From the NCBI RefSeq assembly GCF_000264765.2, contig NZ_CP006664.1, positions 806,001 through 870,000 on the forward strand: 64,000 nucleotides of DNA, given 5' to 3'. The DNA is from Edwardsiella anguillarum ET080813 (GTDB lineage: Bacteria; Pseudomonadota; Gammaproteobacteria; Enterobacterales; Enterobacteriaceae). This document shows positions 46,601 through 54,958 of this stretch, piece by piece. Made by a program: the position numbers and the translations under genes. Numbering within the stretch: the stretch's first letter is position 1; each line of letters begins with the position of its first letter. The notes under the pieces were generated by a model. It worked only from the letters and a program-made list of their open reading frames with translations, searched no databases and was not told the DNA's origin.

Positions 46601-48711
46601 GTCAGACTCACGGCCCCACTGGCCAGCAGTTTGCCACGGCTGTTGGTGATATCGCCCTGTATATTCAGCGTCAGATTGCCATGGCCGGCGGCCTGCAGGG
46701 TGCCATCGGTATTATCCAGCTCCGCCGCGCTGAACGTCAGGCTGCCGTCGCTTTCTACCCATCCAGCGCGGTTGTCCGCATGACCGCTGAGGGTCACCAT
46801 CATCCCGCCGTCACCGCGTTGCGACAGCAAGCCGTTCTGGCTATTCAGTGTGTCAGCGGTGACCGAAAGTTGCTGCGCCCGGGTTTGTCCACCGGAAAGG
46901 TCCAGGTCATGACCGGCGAGGCGCAGTGCCCCCGCCGACTGGAGGGTACCCTGATGCCCCTGCAGGGCGTCAGCCTGTACTGACAGCGTCCCGTTCCCGG
47001 CCAGCTGTACCGTGCCCTGCTGATTATCCAGCAGCGCGGCGGTGACGCTGAGATCCCGCCCGTTACCGGCCAACAGCCCCCCGCGATTCTCCACCCGCCC
47101 GGCCCGGATAACGGTATTACCCCCACTGATCAGAGTACCCTGGTTGTTGCGTATCAGCCCGCTGTCGAGGATCAGATCCTGCGTACGCTCCTGACGCAAC
47201 AACCCGTGATTATTGTCGATGCTCTGTGCACGCAACGACAATGAGCCCACCGATAGTCGGCCGTCGTCGTTATTAAATCCGGTGGCGGCCTGTATATGAG
47301 CATGTTCTGCCTTTAGGGTTGCCCCCGCCGTGCGGACGTCGTCGTGTGTCGCCGTCAGCGTCAGGTTTTTCGCAGAGGTCTGACTGCCACTGATATCAAC
47401 CCGGCTACCCCGGGCCTCCAGCGTATGCTGTACCAGATTCTGGCCATGGGCTTTTAACACTCCCTGGCTGGTCAGTACCAGATTGCCCGGCTGGGTTATC
47501 CCGCCCTGAGCGTCCACTCCGGCGGCCAGCTGGCTGCCGGATGTACTCTCAATGCGGCGTGCGGTCAGGGAGGCATTATTCCCCGCGCCAATCAGCCCAT
47601 CGTTATGCAACATGCCGCCGACTGACAGGCTGACATTTTTGCCCGCCGTCAGGCGCCCGGGATTGTTAACATCTCCCTGGCTGGCTATCAGCAGAGAGCT
47701 CTGGCTTTGCAGCTGGCCGCGGTTATCCAGCGTGCCGTCCACATTAAGCGTCAGCTCACCCGCGCCAGCGCCCAGCTCACCACCGTTACGCACCCCCAGG
47801 CCCTTTTCGGTGCCCACCAGGGTGATTTTATTGGCATACATGCCGCCCAGCGCCGCCACATCAAGAGCAAACGCCGGTTTATCGTCAGCGCCCGGGGGTT
47901 TTATCCGGGTAACGCTGCCCTGGCTGTCCGTTACGTTCTGGCCGACGGCCACCTTGAGCTCGCGGGCATGTACCTTACCGTTAACCGTTACCGCCCGGGC
48001 AATCAGCGCCGTATAATCGGTATCACTGGCATTCAGCCCCTTGCCGTCGATATTGATGCGGCCACCATTCACATCAAACCCTTTCAGTTGACCGTTATCC
48101 ATTTGTGCCTGACCCGCGGCCAATGTGGCACGATTGGCATTAATAAAGCCGCAGCCACTGCAGGTGATGCCGGACGGATTGGCAATCACCACCTCGGCAC
48201 GTCTGCCGGCAACTTCGATGAACCCGTTCAGTTGGCTGGGGTTACGGCTGTTGACCTCGTTGAGGATGATGCTGGCCTCCTGTTTCGCCAACCAGGGGTT
48301 ACCCGCAACCATTCCCGCGAGCTGAGTGGCGGTATTTTTATGGCTGTTATTCAAAATGGCGCCGCGAGCGCCCACCTCAAACTGGGTATACTGGTTGCGC
48401 GAAACCCCGCGGTCGTTCGGGGTCTGGATATTGACCTGCGGTAGCCCGTTGGCCGTGGACAGCACGGTAGGCTGCCGGTTACCGGGAGCATTACCATCCG
48501 CCACAATATTGGCCTGCGCCGGCAGAGTGACGAACCCCGCCGCCAGCCACAGTGCCAGAGATAGCGGGGAGAGTCGCACCTGGGCCTCTGGACCACCCGC
48601 AGGTGAACGGCGGCGCGCTGTACGGAACCGCCCGCTGCGGGCAATCTCAGCCACCACCATCAACATGCCGCGGACATAGCTAAAAACAATACGGTAGAGG
48701 TGTTTGTTCAT
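37636..48711 (-). CDS. cdiA: CdiA, contact-dependent growth inhibition exoprotein
   Basis: This 3,691-residue two-partner-secreted protein starts with the extended signal peptide MNKHLYRIVFSYVRGMLMVV (start at 48711; the frame is open 13 codons further). The TPS domain follows, with NIVADGNAPGN, VNIQTPNDRGVSRNQY and ANPSGITCSGCGFINANRATL. Then come hundreds of FHA-type repeats. The VENN motif lies 277 residues from the end, and the last part is Gly-rich, hydrophobic and AT-richer (KDPFSYVDAIMAGVTAAATTGKG, INMGGAAIGSSIKGEEP), a probable membrane-acting toxin. The gene overlaps cdiI. Confidence 0.92.
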   Translation of the reverse strand: MNKHLYRIVFSYVRGMLMVVAEIARSGRFRTARRRSPAGGPEAQVRLSPLSLALWLAAGFVTLPAQANIVADGNAPGNRQPTVLSTANGLPQVNIQTPNDRGVSRNQYTQFEVGARGAILNNSHKNTATQLAGMVAGNPWLAKQEASIILNEVNSRNPSQLNGFIEVAGRRAEVVIANPSGITCSGCGFINANRATLAAGQAQMDNGQLKGFDVNGGRINIDGKGLNASDTDYTALIARAVTVNGKVHARELKVAVGQNVTDSQGSVTRIKPPGADDKPAFALDVAALGGMYANKITLVGTEKGLGVRNGGELGAGAGELTLNVDGTLDNRGQLQSQSSLLIASQGDVNNPGRLTAGKNVSLSVGGMLHNDGLIGAGNNASLTARRIESTSGSQLAAGVDAQGGITQPGNLVLTSQGVLKAHGQNLVQHTLEARGSRVDISGSQTSAKNLTLTATHDDVRTAGATLKAEHAHIQAATGFNNDDGRLSVGSLSLRAQSIDNNHGLLRQERTQDLILDSGLIRNNQGTLISGGNTVIRAGRVENRGGLLAGNGRDLSVTAALLDNQQGTVQLAGNGTLSVQADALQGHQGTLQSAGALRLAGHDLDLSGGQTRAQQLSVTADTLNSQNGLLSQRGDGGMMVTLSGHADNRAGWVESDGSLTFSAAELDNTDGTLQAAGHGNLTLNIQGDITNSRGKLLASGAVSLTARQLDSQSGLVSARGGDATLSLSQALNNAGGRIEARYAVDTRSQVLSNVVGTVLGKWVSIDTRQGQLFNTDGSIVADGRLQINSGGLDNAGGRLQAGDYLRLDTHGQALSNTRTASAGILSGGALSLITGDIDNSQGVMAATGGMTITSQELNNTAGKLLAGQGLTLTGLALNNARGLLQSGAQLSLNTQGERLTNSDSGATGGLVARGDLLLNTGLFDGHQGVIFGENVRIDTHRQAFSHQNGQLVAGGELQLDSGLLDNSAGLIQSGGNGQLNTHGQTLINRESSKRGGIVTGGALTLSAGNIDNLLGTLIGHGDTTVTAGHLDNRTGTLASAAGHLRLAVGETHNQGGLLQGASALTLDTQGQSLFNADSGDTGGIRSQGVLTLTSGTLDNPRGVIASLGLARLNTTDLNNQRGQLAGHDGLVLTTHTLTNTAGRLYSGAGLTLDTQGYALENTDSGEQGGIVALNDLRLSSGYLNNYAGFIAASGQADLVTAILNNADGQVAGNGGLSVHSLALSNTNGKLQSAAKLLIDTAGHALDNQRGQITGDAQTRIDSGALDNRYGTLQGGTGLTVNTRQNGLANQHGTLLAVEALTLEAAQLNNHSGEITSLGNGQLTLSQQLDNTQGRVRAGQSLAITARQIINRETNAQGTGIEAASLTLSARRLDNTHGALRASAQLVATVRQALDNVAGLISSGGELTVQDDAQGQTLSIHNLRGTLIAGTEGQITAAALSGDGQVLSRGNLGLHLARTFHNTQTAGANGHLTLETPAAVVNDGRITAGDTLTLTGQQVINSAQAEIGAQETHVTARELLSNSGLIDGALTHLTANILTNTGTGRLYGNHVAIQAATLNNLNADNRAAVIAARERLEIGADSVNNHDHALITSQGDLHIGGQLDTQYQATGQGGVLNNHGAILEAGRDGSISMRAVNNTNRHLETEVVQVEESLHHDAVLQGQTTRYDWDKVDTREQNKYGVHTAVMPDGSRNDEFYEYRYTRTVMETQIKDTDPGKILAGGNLTLTADRVVNHDSHMVAGGTLGGVIGEVNNQATKGERTTTDVGRQKRWYAKKTKKIIGGTETSQGQSTSNYSPPPVTETIDLNSLIWRGETAPDGSGYRADGRQTARVGTAVASVSNIDAISARGPVPMTALPGGTVTLTGLAEMKDRPLVLPAGQRFALTLPPTLADGQSVTPVIRIVSPDTRLPDNSLFTLHQSIDSHYLVEADPRFTDQRQWLDSDYMQNALLSDPARMHKRLGDGYYEQRLIRDQVTQLTGSRYLAGYGSDEEQYLGLMNSGIVFARQYGLELGVALSAAQMALLTADMVWLVDQTVTLPDGSSQTVRVPQVYARMREGDLTGDGALLGGTQAVLNSRGDLTNSGTIMGREVTQLTGQTLTNSGYIQGNSVDLTARQDIHNVGGRLRGDASLSLLAGRDIVSQTTARTDGSERWLDRPAGIYVQAPNGMLTLSALNDITLSATDINNAGDNGTSRLQAGNDLRLNAVTTRHSEYGDWGGGTTRDLVQQADVGTRLSTRGALMLGAGRDLTTTAADVAAGDALTVLAGRDIRLTTGDAITDLVEHSKQRSRGLLSSSSLETHDEAHDLRALSSTLSGASVRIASGGNTRVTGSNVVAEKDVRISAAKNVTVEAATDRSNVYHRTETKRSGVFGSGSGIGISVGSQSSESTRQRTETTQSDTRSTVGTPGGNVIILGGNQATLSAADIIAGRIVDGTSRTTGHIDITGSNIAIIPGRDTVTDSVMHESKFSGITVSVKAPFENTVRNIRDTLRGRDKNGSAIVDKVKSLSAEGAALALDGPGQAMALSVGRSKSSAESHYQGEFNHGSHLAAAGNIQMTATGKTGGSDSGNILIAGSRVSAGEATMLEAKRDVNITTAMDTEQYSNSSKSSGWGITSEMPTAGSVVRAITGGGKHGSQLLPGGMIRSEDNSNGTRTMERASAVQGTDIYVNSRQGSVNIGGSRLSATDDLLLSAIKGNITVAVGRDTSHSEHSSSSQTFGTLGGDGYSATVGYRREQHSSREDAVSESGQRSRLTGANGNIIARAGGDISLSGTDVRAGKSASLSGQNVLMDVSRDSRDGETHSRSSQYGVTATAGGWAIDTAKAAEAAARRMESGDNAYLTALRAGRAGATAAQGALSDSAVIKGGVSVTLGSSAQDSRYHSTRTQGTTINAGEKVSINARGDIAGQGVQIGAKQGVLDAGRDILLTASQDTNGHESQSRGRQFSAGVGVSLMGAQNGISVELGASQQKGREHSQSLGNTNSVIRADGQLTVNSGRDSVLKGAELKGNRVVVSSGRDLILSSVQDTASYDSKLSSSGAGLSLCIPPLCYGVSSGNVSASGENVTQNGRSVSSQTGIFAAEGGFDITVGNHTQLDGAVIASGAAGGNNRLETGTLGWTDIRNTSETSGNSHTLAISGSAGGGENRNVAPAVGSGQAAERGSGITSAAISHGSIIIGDKDNQIQDIAGLSRDTANAHQGVGVSGAVQKVRDSLAAQSEGMALGAAALDVYGKYAEQKARESNTALAARLTAEGRMEGKTAQEREAYLKSQPGYQGTDYGPGSEFWTKGSAAAGLLAGALGGNLKAGAAAGAAPLLASLVRDVQNDAARAALHGIVAAALTELGGGHGGDGLKAGAAGAVTASLAGPRLVRALYGKEDMDGLSPDEKRLVSNLVSVIGGITGYTAGDTDIAMAVIGANAARVEVENNLLGATSSDKLEKVIEKIKNGDKTLAIANDLIKLENADKRSDALISKYLKDPSQMSSAEQAELATYLRIYASEMEKEYGQAVSQELVKGLLSGQDYIKRNPDSEAMAKAQNIMNTWGYHKSNASIGDAPVMFGGSVLGLTVKGMAANAAIGVGVNSAAQLTGKDPFSYVDAIMAGVTAAATTGKGIIVSTPINMGGAAIGSSIKGEEPTNSVIGTGLGSLFGGGMGKIISGSMGSSVKEGTSDIISNIGGSITSETIGNVTKGTLDEADKSIKK

Positions 48712-48775
48712 GATCAGGAGCTCCCCGGGTATCTTAGGTGACAGACCCAAGCGGGTCGCCGCTCGTCATAAAGGG

Positions 48776-50515
48776 TTAATAGTTCCAGCTCAGGCTAAAG
48801 CCAAACGTCACCGGGTCGGTTTTGAACCCCGTCGGTTTAGACAGGGGGAGCCCGGTAAACAGGTCATAACTGACACCGACGGAGGAGACGGCACCGCGTA
48901 CCCCCAGAACCGAACCGGCCAGATGACGGCCCGTCAGGTCGCTCAGCGTGGTGCTGTTGCCGCTCACTTCCCCGTAGTCCGCCCCCAGATACAGCTCCTG
49001 CGCTGGCAACGGTGTGCGCCAGGCCAGCGTATTCTGTACCGTCCAGCCGTTGGTGGCGCTGAGCATACGTTCACCATCGAAGCCGCGCACCGTCCAGCGG
49101 TTGCCAATGGAGAACTCATCCTGCGGCGTGAGCGGCGTATTGCTCATTTGTCGTCGCCAGGTGGTATTCCAGCTGAACGCCTGCCCGGCGAGCGTAAAGG
49201 GCACAGTGATCGACGCATTCCAACTGAGAATTTTTGATAGCGCGGTCACGCCACCATAGTCGTCCCACTGCTCTTCCGGTGCCGGCAGAGCGCCGAACCA
49301 GCGCGTACCGCGCTGATAACTCCCCCCCACATCCAGCGTTGCCCCGCCCAGATAACGATGGTGGGTTAACCCCAGCCGCCAGGCGCTGGTACGCCGCTGC
49401 TGGTCACCGATTTCAACGTTACTGATAAAATTGCGGGTTTCGCGCACCAGTACGTCATAGGTGGCGATGGTTTTTGAGGTGGCGTTACGATGCAGCACGC
49501 GGCTGAGCTGCACATCCAGCGAACGGCTTTTACCCGCATACAGGATATCGGCATTGCGCCCCGCAACGGTCTGATGATAGTCATAATCACTGGCGGTGAT
49601 GCCCAGCAGCCAGTAACCAAACGGCACCGAATAGTGACCGGACAGGCTTTTATTGCTTTTCCCGCCGGTAAACCCCAGGTCCCGGCTGGCAGTGACGTAA
49701 AGCAGGTCGGAAAACGAGGTCGGATTATCCAGCGCCAGCATCACGCCGCCCTGGTAACGACCGGTATCTCGGGTGCCGGTGTCATCGACCCAGGCACCGA
49801 CACGCCAAAAGCGTGACTGGGTACGCTCTACCAGAATATCGCTTTCCCCCGGTGCCTCGCCCGGGTGGAGGGCCATCCGGGCGGTCACCGTCGGTAACCG
49901 CTGCAGATTCTCCAGCCCCTGTTCAATATCCCGCACGTCCAGCAGGTTGCCACGACGGGCTGGCATCGCTGAATACAGGCTGAACCGGGATGACGATGAA
50001 GGCGTCAGCTGCACATCCCGCACGATCCCCGGAACGATGCGCAACTGCAGCACCCCACGGCTCAAGTCCTGTTGTGGTGCCAGCACCCGGGATGTCACCC
50101 ATCCATGGTTGATCAGCCGGTTTTGCAGCGCACTCATCAGTAGATTGATGCCCTTTACCCCCACGCAGTGCCCCACAGCCTGGTTCGCCAGACGTGTGAG
50201 CGGAATCCAGTGAGGCAGGGCATCCTGCCCGGTCAGCATTACCTGGTTAATCGCAAAGCAGGGCGTTTCTTCAGGAAAGATCAGATGAGAGGGAGAGGGG
50301 GCATTCTCAGAAAGGCGGATATCCGGCGCTTTTGGCGTCAGGGCATCATTGCGGGCTTTTTGCTGCAGCTCCTGCTGCTGAAACTGCCGGGCGGCATCCT
50401 GTTGCAGTCTGCTTTCCTCTCCCGGTGCCGCCAGGGCACCCGACACCATCCAACCTCCCAGCATCCCCAGCCATAGTGACCGGGCTGATAAGCGCGGCCT
50501 GAGTCTTCCCTGCAT
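48776..50515 (-). CDS. cdiB: CdiB, outer-membrane TpsB transporter
   Basis: This 579-residue transporter has a signal peptide (LWLGMLGGWMVSGALAAP), two POTRA-like regions (CFAINQVMLTGQDALPHW, VGHCVGVKGINLLMSALQNRLI) and a C-terminal barrel with VRGFDGERMLSATNGW and the terminal FSLSWNY. It exports CdiA. Start at 50515 after AGGGA. Confidence 0.92.
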   Translation of the reverse strand: MQGRLRPRLSARSLWLGMLGGWMVSGALAAPGEESRLQQDAARQFQQQELQQKARNDALTPKAPDIRLSENAPSPSHLIFPEETPCFAINQVMLTGQDALPHWIPLTRLANQAVGHCVGVKGINLLMSALQNRLINHGWVTSRVLAPQQDLSRGVLQLRIVPGIVRDVQLTPSSSSRFSLYSAMPARRGNLLDVRDIEQGLENLQRLPTVTARMALHPGEAPGESDILVERTQSRFWRVGAWVDDTGTRDTGRYQGGVMLALDNPTSFSDLLYVTASRDLGFTGGKSNKSLSGHYSVPFGYWLLGITASDYDYHQTVAGRNADILYAGKSRSLDVQLSRVLHRNATSKTIATYDVLVRETRNFISNVEIGDQQRRTSAWRLGLTHHRYLGGATLDVGGSYQRGTRWFGALPAPEEQWDDYGGVTALSKILSWNASITVPFTLAGQAFSWNTTWRRQMSNTPLTPQDEFSIGNRWTVRGFDGERMLSATNGWTVQNTLAWRTPLPAQELYLGADYGEVSGNSTTLSDLTGRHLAGSVLGVRGAVSSVGVSYDLFTGLPLSKPTGFKTDPVTFGFSLSWNY

Positions 50516-50563
50516 GTATGATCCCTGAAATGGCCACTGTAACAAAGTGTAAATAAGCATATA

Positions 50564-51080
50564 TTATCCACAGGGGTTGTTCATAAAACAACCAGACTGG
50601 ATGCATAACTGACCTCCGCTGGGATTCACTTTCTCTGAAAAGTCGATAATTGAGGAGCGGTGACCCGACCAGATCGCTTTTGAGTCACAGGTTTTCCTGA
50701 TGATGCTACCGGGAGAGGGTGGCAGTAACATCGTGGGGGAGTTCGGCAACACCGGCGAGGCGCAGGCTGTCTGTTGCATAACTTCCCTGATCTTCTCAGC
50801 AATATCCATTCACGTAAGACGCGCCAGCTTCGCGCAAATATCCGGCGCAATACGCCCGGGAAGGGAGAACCAGGCCAGGGCCGTGTAAAACGTCAATCTG
50901 TTGCTGGTGTATCTCCTTCCATATGGGGTGTTGGATACCATCATAGGGCCGTTCCCGCAGGGCAGGCATACAGGCCGGAACCATCGCACCCGCGACGACT
51001 CGCCCTATACCATCAATATCCGCTGCCACCAATACACGCATCGCCGCCCAGCTGGCGACGAAATCGCACAACGTCTTCAT
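50564..51080 (-). other. Two overlapping unrecognised open frames, possible remnant
   Basis: The frame 50796-51080 (MKTLCDFVASWAAMRVLVAAD...) and the next 50564-50809 (MDIAEKIREVMQQTACASPV) overlap by 14 bases. Both look partly protein-like but have no motif or good ribosome site. The remainder to 51,626 shows no gene I can support. Confidence 0.25.
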
Positions 51081-51626
51081 ATCTCACCGCTGGCGGTATG
51101 CAAGAAGATGTTTTCCGCCTTTCCCAGTCAGTGGGATATCGCGGTGAGCCTCCTCCCCGTCATGACCGCCTGCAGCGCGCTCACTGCGACGGGCAGGAAA
51201 AGCAGGCAGCACTACCCCAACACTGACAGAAAATACCGGAAAAACGTCCGTCAGCCGTGACTGTCTTTACCATTCTAATGGGGGATAAGCCGCACAAGAG
51301 AGTGAAGATCTACCGTTACCGGATGCAGATGGTGCAGAATTTTCGGGATGGGAAACGTGGGCGTTATGATCTGAGCCGGGGAGATATGTAAATACCCGCA
51401 TTGTGTCTGATCTATAGCATCATTATATGATTCACGGAGTATTGCCCCGGAAAAAATATAAGCGGGCAATGTGAAGTCGGGACGGATGTTGTCGTATCTG
51501 ACGTTGAGTGAAAATGCGCACCGTCAGCCACCGGAGAAACTGTCGGGGATAAACCCCGACAGGTATACGCTGAGATAGCGCGGGCCTACAGAAACATCAC
51601 CGTGGTACATTGACAATGTTTCCAGG

Positions 51627-51655
51627 AGCCCTCAGACCTTTCGGCTCCTTTTTGT
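51627..51655 (+). terminator. Terminator-like hairpin at the right edge of the CDI island
   Basis: GGAGCC-CTCAGACCTTTC-GGCTCC is followed by TTTTTGTTT. The stem and the AGACC in the loop are shared with the hairpin at 31265. Confidence 0.7.
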
Positions 51656-51692
51656 TTGATTGACGCCACCGTGCGGCCCGTGCCGCCGCCCC

Positions 51693-52076
51693 TTACAGGC
51701 TCTGGGTGAAGGTACGGGTGATCACGTCGCGCTGCTGCTCCGGGGTCAGGGAGTTGAAGCGCACCGCGTAGCCGGACACACGGATGGTCAGCTGCGGGTA
51801 CTTTTCCGGATGCTTCACGGCGTCTTCCAGCGTTTCACGGCGCAGCACGTTAACGTTCAGGTGCTGACCGCCTTCCACGCGCACGCTCGGCGCGACGTCC
51901 AGCTCCACGTCACGGGATTCGAATGCGCCCAGCTCGTCCAGCGCGACCATCTGATCCTCAGCGTAGCCGCCCTTGGCGCACAGGCAGCGCGCGGCGCCTT
52001 TCTCTGTGTCCAGCAGCCAGAAAGAGTTCAGCAGGTCAGCGTTGTCAGCCTTGGTGATCTGAATACCTTTAATCAT
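51693..52076 (-). CDS. grcA: Autonomous glycyl radical cofactor GrcA
   Basis: This 127-residue protein (yfiD) repairs oxygen-damaged pyruvate formate-lyase by supplying a spare glycyl radical; the Gly lies in RVSGYAVRF. Start at 52076 after GGAGG. It is transcribed toward the CDI island. Confidence 0.95.
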
Positions 52077-52205
52077 TTGTTGCCTCCAATTGAGATAGAG
52101 CAAAAATCGGCCAATTCGGTCATGGTGCCAGCCCCGTCGGCGGGCCATTTGGTAAAACCAATGTTGTCTTGATGTGTTATATACCAGTTAAATACCCCGC
52201 ATTCT

Positions 52206-52219
52206 TTGATCTAAATCAA
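52206..52219 (-). promoter_or_regulatory. FNR box of grcA
   Basis: TTGATCTAAATCAA is a perfect TTGAT-N4-ATCAA site upstream of grcA, in keeping with FNR activation of yfiD in E. coli under anaerobiosis. Confidence 0.8.
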
Positions 52220-52395
52220 TTTTATTTGGCTTGGCATTTTTACCACATTAGCAAATTTATGTTTTACATCAATTTTGATAAAAATTGCCATAAGGTAAAA
52301 AGAGTTTTTTTTGCTAAGGAGACGGCGTGAAATGCGCCGCTGGGCGGTTCCCCTACTAGCGGGGACAGGGTAAGCTACCCTTAAGGCAGCCCAAA

Positions 52396-52430
52396 GCCTG
52401 TGCGCACCGGAAAACCGGACGCGCACAGGC
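52396..52430. repeat. Long hairpin before ung
   Basis: GCCTGTGCGC and its exact complement flank ACCGG-AAAA-CCGGA. No T run follows. It lies 46 bases before ung and could affect its mRNA. Confidence 0.6.
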
Positions 52431-52476
52431 GCTGCAACCACATGAGAATCAACGAATAAAAACAAAGGAAGTGCAG

Positions 52477-53172
52477 ATGACCACGTCACTCACCTGGCAT
52501 GACGTAATCGGTGCCGAGAAAGATCAGCCCTATTTCCGCGACACACTGACCTTTGTTGCCACTGAGCGCAGTAATGGTAAGACCATTTATCCTCCGCAGC
52601 AGGATGTGTTCAACGCATTCCGCTTTACCGAGTTCAACGACGTGAAGGTGGTGATCCTGGGGCAGGATCCCTATCACGGCCCGAATCAGGCGCACGGCCT
52701 CTCCTTTTCGGTACTGCCCGGCGTGCCGACACCGCCCTCCCTGCAGAATATGTACAAAGAGCTGAAGAGCGACATTCCCGGCTTTGAGATCCCCAGCCAT
52801 GGCTATCTGAAAAGCTGGGCCGATCAGGGGGTGCTGCTGCTCAACACCGTACTGACCGTCGAGCGCGGCCAGGCGCACTCTCACGCCCAACTGGGCTGGG
52901 AGCAGTTTACCGATCGGGTGGTTGAGGCGCTGAACAGCCAGCGCAGCGGCATCGTCTTTCTGCTGTGGGGCGCCCATGCTCAGAAGAAGGGACGCATCAT
53001 CGATACCCAGCGCCACCGCGTGCTGAAGGCGCCGCACCCCTCTCCCCTGTCGGCTCACCGCGGCTTTTTGGGCTGCAAACACTTCTCCATGACCAACCAA
53101 CTTCTGCAGGAGCAGGGGATGACGCCTATCGACTGGCAGCCACGCCTGCCGCAGGATGAGCCGCAGGCATAA
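52477..53172 (+). CDS. ung: Uracil-DNA glycosylase
   Basis: This 231-residue enzyme removes uracil from DNA. Motifs are [20 protein letters not shown] (catalytic Asp in GQDPYHG) and [15 protein letters not shown] (catalytic His). The ATG at 52477 follows AAAGGAA; a GTG six bases earlier is less well spaced. Confidence 0.96.
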   Translation: MTTSLTWHDVIGAEKDQPYFRDTLTFVATERSNGKTIYPPQQDVFNAFRFTEFNDVKVVILGQDPYHGPNQAHGLSFSVLPGVPTPPSLQNMYKELKSDIPGFEIPSHGYLKSWADQGVLLLNTVLTVERGQAHSHAQLGWEQFTDRVVEALNSQRSGIVFLLWGAHAQKKGRIIDTQRHRVLKAPHPSPLSAHRGFLGCKHFSMTNQLLQEQGMTPIDWQPRLPQDEPQA

Positions 53173-53199
53173 AAAAACCAGCCCGCGGGCTGGTTTTTG
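53171..53199. terminator. Bidirectional terminator between ung and grpE
   Basis: AAAAACCAGCCCGCGGGCTGGTTTTT is symmetrical and serves both converging genes. Confidence 0.85.
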
Positions 53200-53217
53200 C
53201 GCCTATCCTGAACCGAA

Positions 53218-53796
53218 TCAGCCTTTAGAGACAGCGACCATCGCCGGGCGGATCAGGCGACCGTTCAGGGTATAGCCTTTCTGCATCACCATCATCACCT
53301 GGTTCGGCGCATGATCCGGCGAATCCATCATGGTCATCGCCTGGTGAACCTCGGGGTTGAACGGCACGTTCACCTCCGCCACCTGCTCCACGCCGAACTT
53401 ACGTACGACGTCCAGCAGGGATTTCAGGGTCAGCTCCACCCCTTCGATCATCGACACCAGCTCGGTATTGGACTTGTCGGCAAGCTCCAGCGCACGCTCC
53501 AGGTTATCGATCACCGGCAGCAGCTCCCCGGAAAACTTCTCCAGCGCGAACTTATGCGCCTTCTCGACATCCTGCTCGGCGCGGCGGCGGATATTGTCCA
53601 CGTCGGCACGGGCGCGCAGCATCGTCTCACGCTCATGCTCCCCCATGGCCTTCAGCTGGGCCTCCAGCTCTGCAATGCGGGCATCACGCGCGTCCGGCTC
53701 CACACCGGCGCCCTGAGTCTCAGCCTGAAGCGCTTCGTTTTCAACCTGTTCTACGTTAGCCGGCTCTTGCGTCATGTTTTGTTGTTCACTGCTCAT
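53218..53796 (-). CDS. grpE: GrpE, DnaK nucleotide exchange factor
   Basis: This 192-residue co-chaperone has the long N-terminal helix ending in [26 protein letters not shown] and the C-terminal beta domain ([24 protein letters not shown]). Start at 53796 after GGAG. Confidence 0.95.
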   Translation of the reverse strand: MSSEQQNMTQEPANVEQVENEALQAETQGAGVEPDARDARIAELEAQLKAMGEHERETMLRARADVDNIRRRAEQDVEKAHKFALEKFSGELLPVIDNLERALELADKSNTELVSMIEGVELTLKSLLDVVRKFGVEQVAEVNVPFNPEVHQAMTMMDSPDHAPNQVMMVMQKGYTLNGRLIRPAMVAVSKG

Positions 53797-53842
53797 GGAA
53801 TTCTCCGCGGTTTTTGGCATTTATCTCGCTACTTGGCTTATT

Positions 53843-53868
53843 ATGGGGATGAAAGCCGGCGATTCAAG
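53843..53868 (-). promoter_or_regulatory. Sigma-32 promoter of grpE
   Basis: On the minus strand CTTGAA and CCCCAT are 14 bases apart, matching the heat-shock consensus, about 47 bases before the start codon. Confidence 0.82.
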
Positions 53869-53968
53869 AGAGCCGGGCACAATGGGCGTCATTCTGTCGC
53901 CCGCATCAGGCTGAGATCCACCTGCGCCGCCGCCCAGACGATGGCGCGCAGCCAAGGAAAATCGGAAC

Positions 53969-54847
53969 ATGAACAAACGCTTTGAATCCATTGGGCTGGT
54001 CGGTCACCCGCGCCACCCCGCCGCACTGGCGACCCATGAGATGCTGTTTCACTGGCTGACGGGGAAGGGCTACCCGGTGATCGTGGAGCGGCAGATCGCC
54101 CGCGATTTAAAGCTACAGCATGCGCTGACCGGCACCCTGGCCGACATCGGCCAACAGGCCGATCTGGCGGTGGTGGTCGGCGGCGACGGCAATATGCTGG
54201 GGGCGGCGCGCATTCTGGCGCGCTATGACGTCGACGTCATCGGCGTCAACCGGGGCAATCTGGGCTTTCTGACCGATCTCGACCCGGACAACGCTAAACA
54301 GCAGCTCTCCTGCGTGCTGGAGGGAGAATATAGCCGCGAACGCCGCTTTCTGCTGGAGGTCAAGGTCTGCCGCGACGGACAGATGCACCGGCGTAGTACC
54401 GCCATCAACGAAGTGGTGCTGCACCCGGGCAAAGTGGCGCACATGATCGAGTTTGAGGTGTACATCAACGACACCTTCGCCTTTTCCCAGCGCTCCGACG
54501 GACTGATCATCTCCACGCCGACCGGATCCACCGCCTATTCACTCTCCGCCGGCGGGCCGATTCTGGCCCCCACCCTGGACGCTATCGCCCTGGTACCGAT
54601 GTTCCCCCATACCCTCTCGGCGCGCCCGCTGGTGATCGACAGCAACAGCAAAATTCACCTGCGCTTCTCCCACTTCAGCAATGAGCTGGAGATCAGCTGC
54701 GACAGCCAAATTGCGCTGCCTATTCAGCAGGGAGAGGAGGTGATCGTTCAGCGCAGCCCGTTTTATCTGAGCCTGATCCACCCTAAGGATTACAGCTACT
54801 TCAATACCCTCAGCAGCAAGCTGGGCTGGTCAAAGAAGCTGTTTTAA
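53969..54847 (+). CDS. nadK: NAD kinase
   Basis: This 292-residue enzyme makes NADP from [19 protein letters not shown] has the GGDGN motif, and INEVVLHPG and [14 protein letters not shown] are the other family motifs. It is divergent from grpE. Confidence 0.96.
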   Translation: MNKRFESIGLVGHPRHPAALATHEMLFHWLTGKGYPVIVERQIARDLKLQHALTGTLADIGQQADLAVVVGGDGNMLGAARILARYDVDVIGVNRGNLGFLTDLDPDNAKQQLSCVLEGEYSRERRFLLEVKVCRDGQMHRRSTAINEVVLHPGKVAHMIEFEVYINDTFAFSQRSDGLIISTPTGSTAYSLSAGGPILAPTLDAIALVPMFPHTLSARPLVIDSNSKIHLRFSHFSNELEISCDSQIALPIQQGEEVIVQRSPFYLSLIHPKDYSYFNTLSSKLGWSKKLF

Positions 54848-54892
54848 CCGGGTATACGGCGCGGCGCGCAAATATTTGCGCCGGACACTTTA

Positions 54893-54930
54893 CTGTATAA
54901 AAAACCAGTTTATACTGGAATTAAACACAG
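54893..54930 (+). promoter_or_regulatory. Two LexA boxes of recN
   Basis: CTGTATAAAAAACCAG (54893-54908) and CTGGAATTAAACACAG (54915-54930) both fit CTG-N10-CAG and lie just before recN, as in E. coli. They predict strong SOS control. Confidence 0.83.
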
Positions 54931-54958
54931 TAGTGTAATTCCGTACAGGGGAATATCC

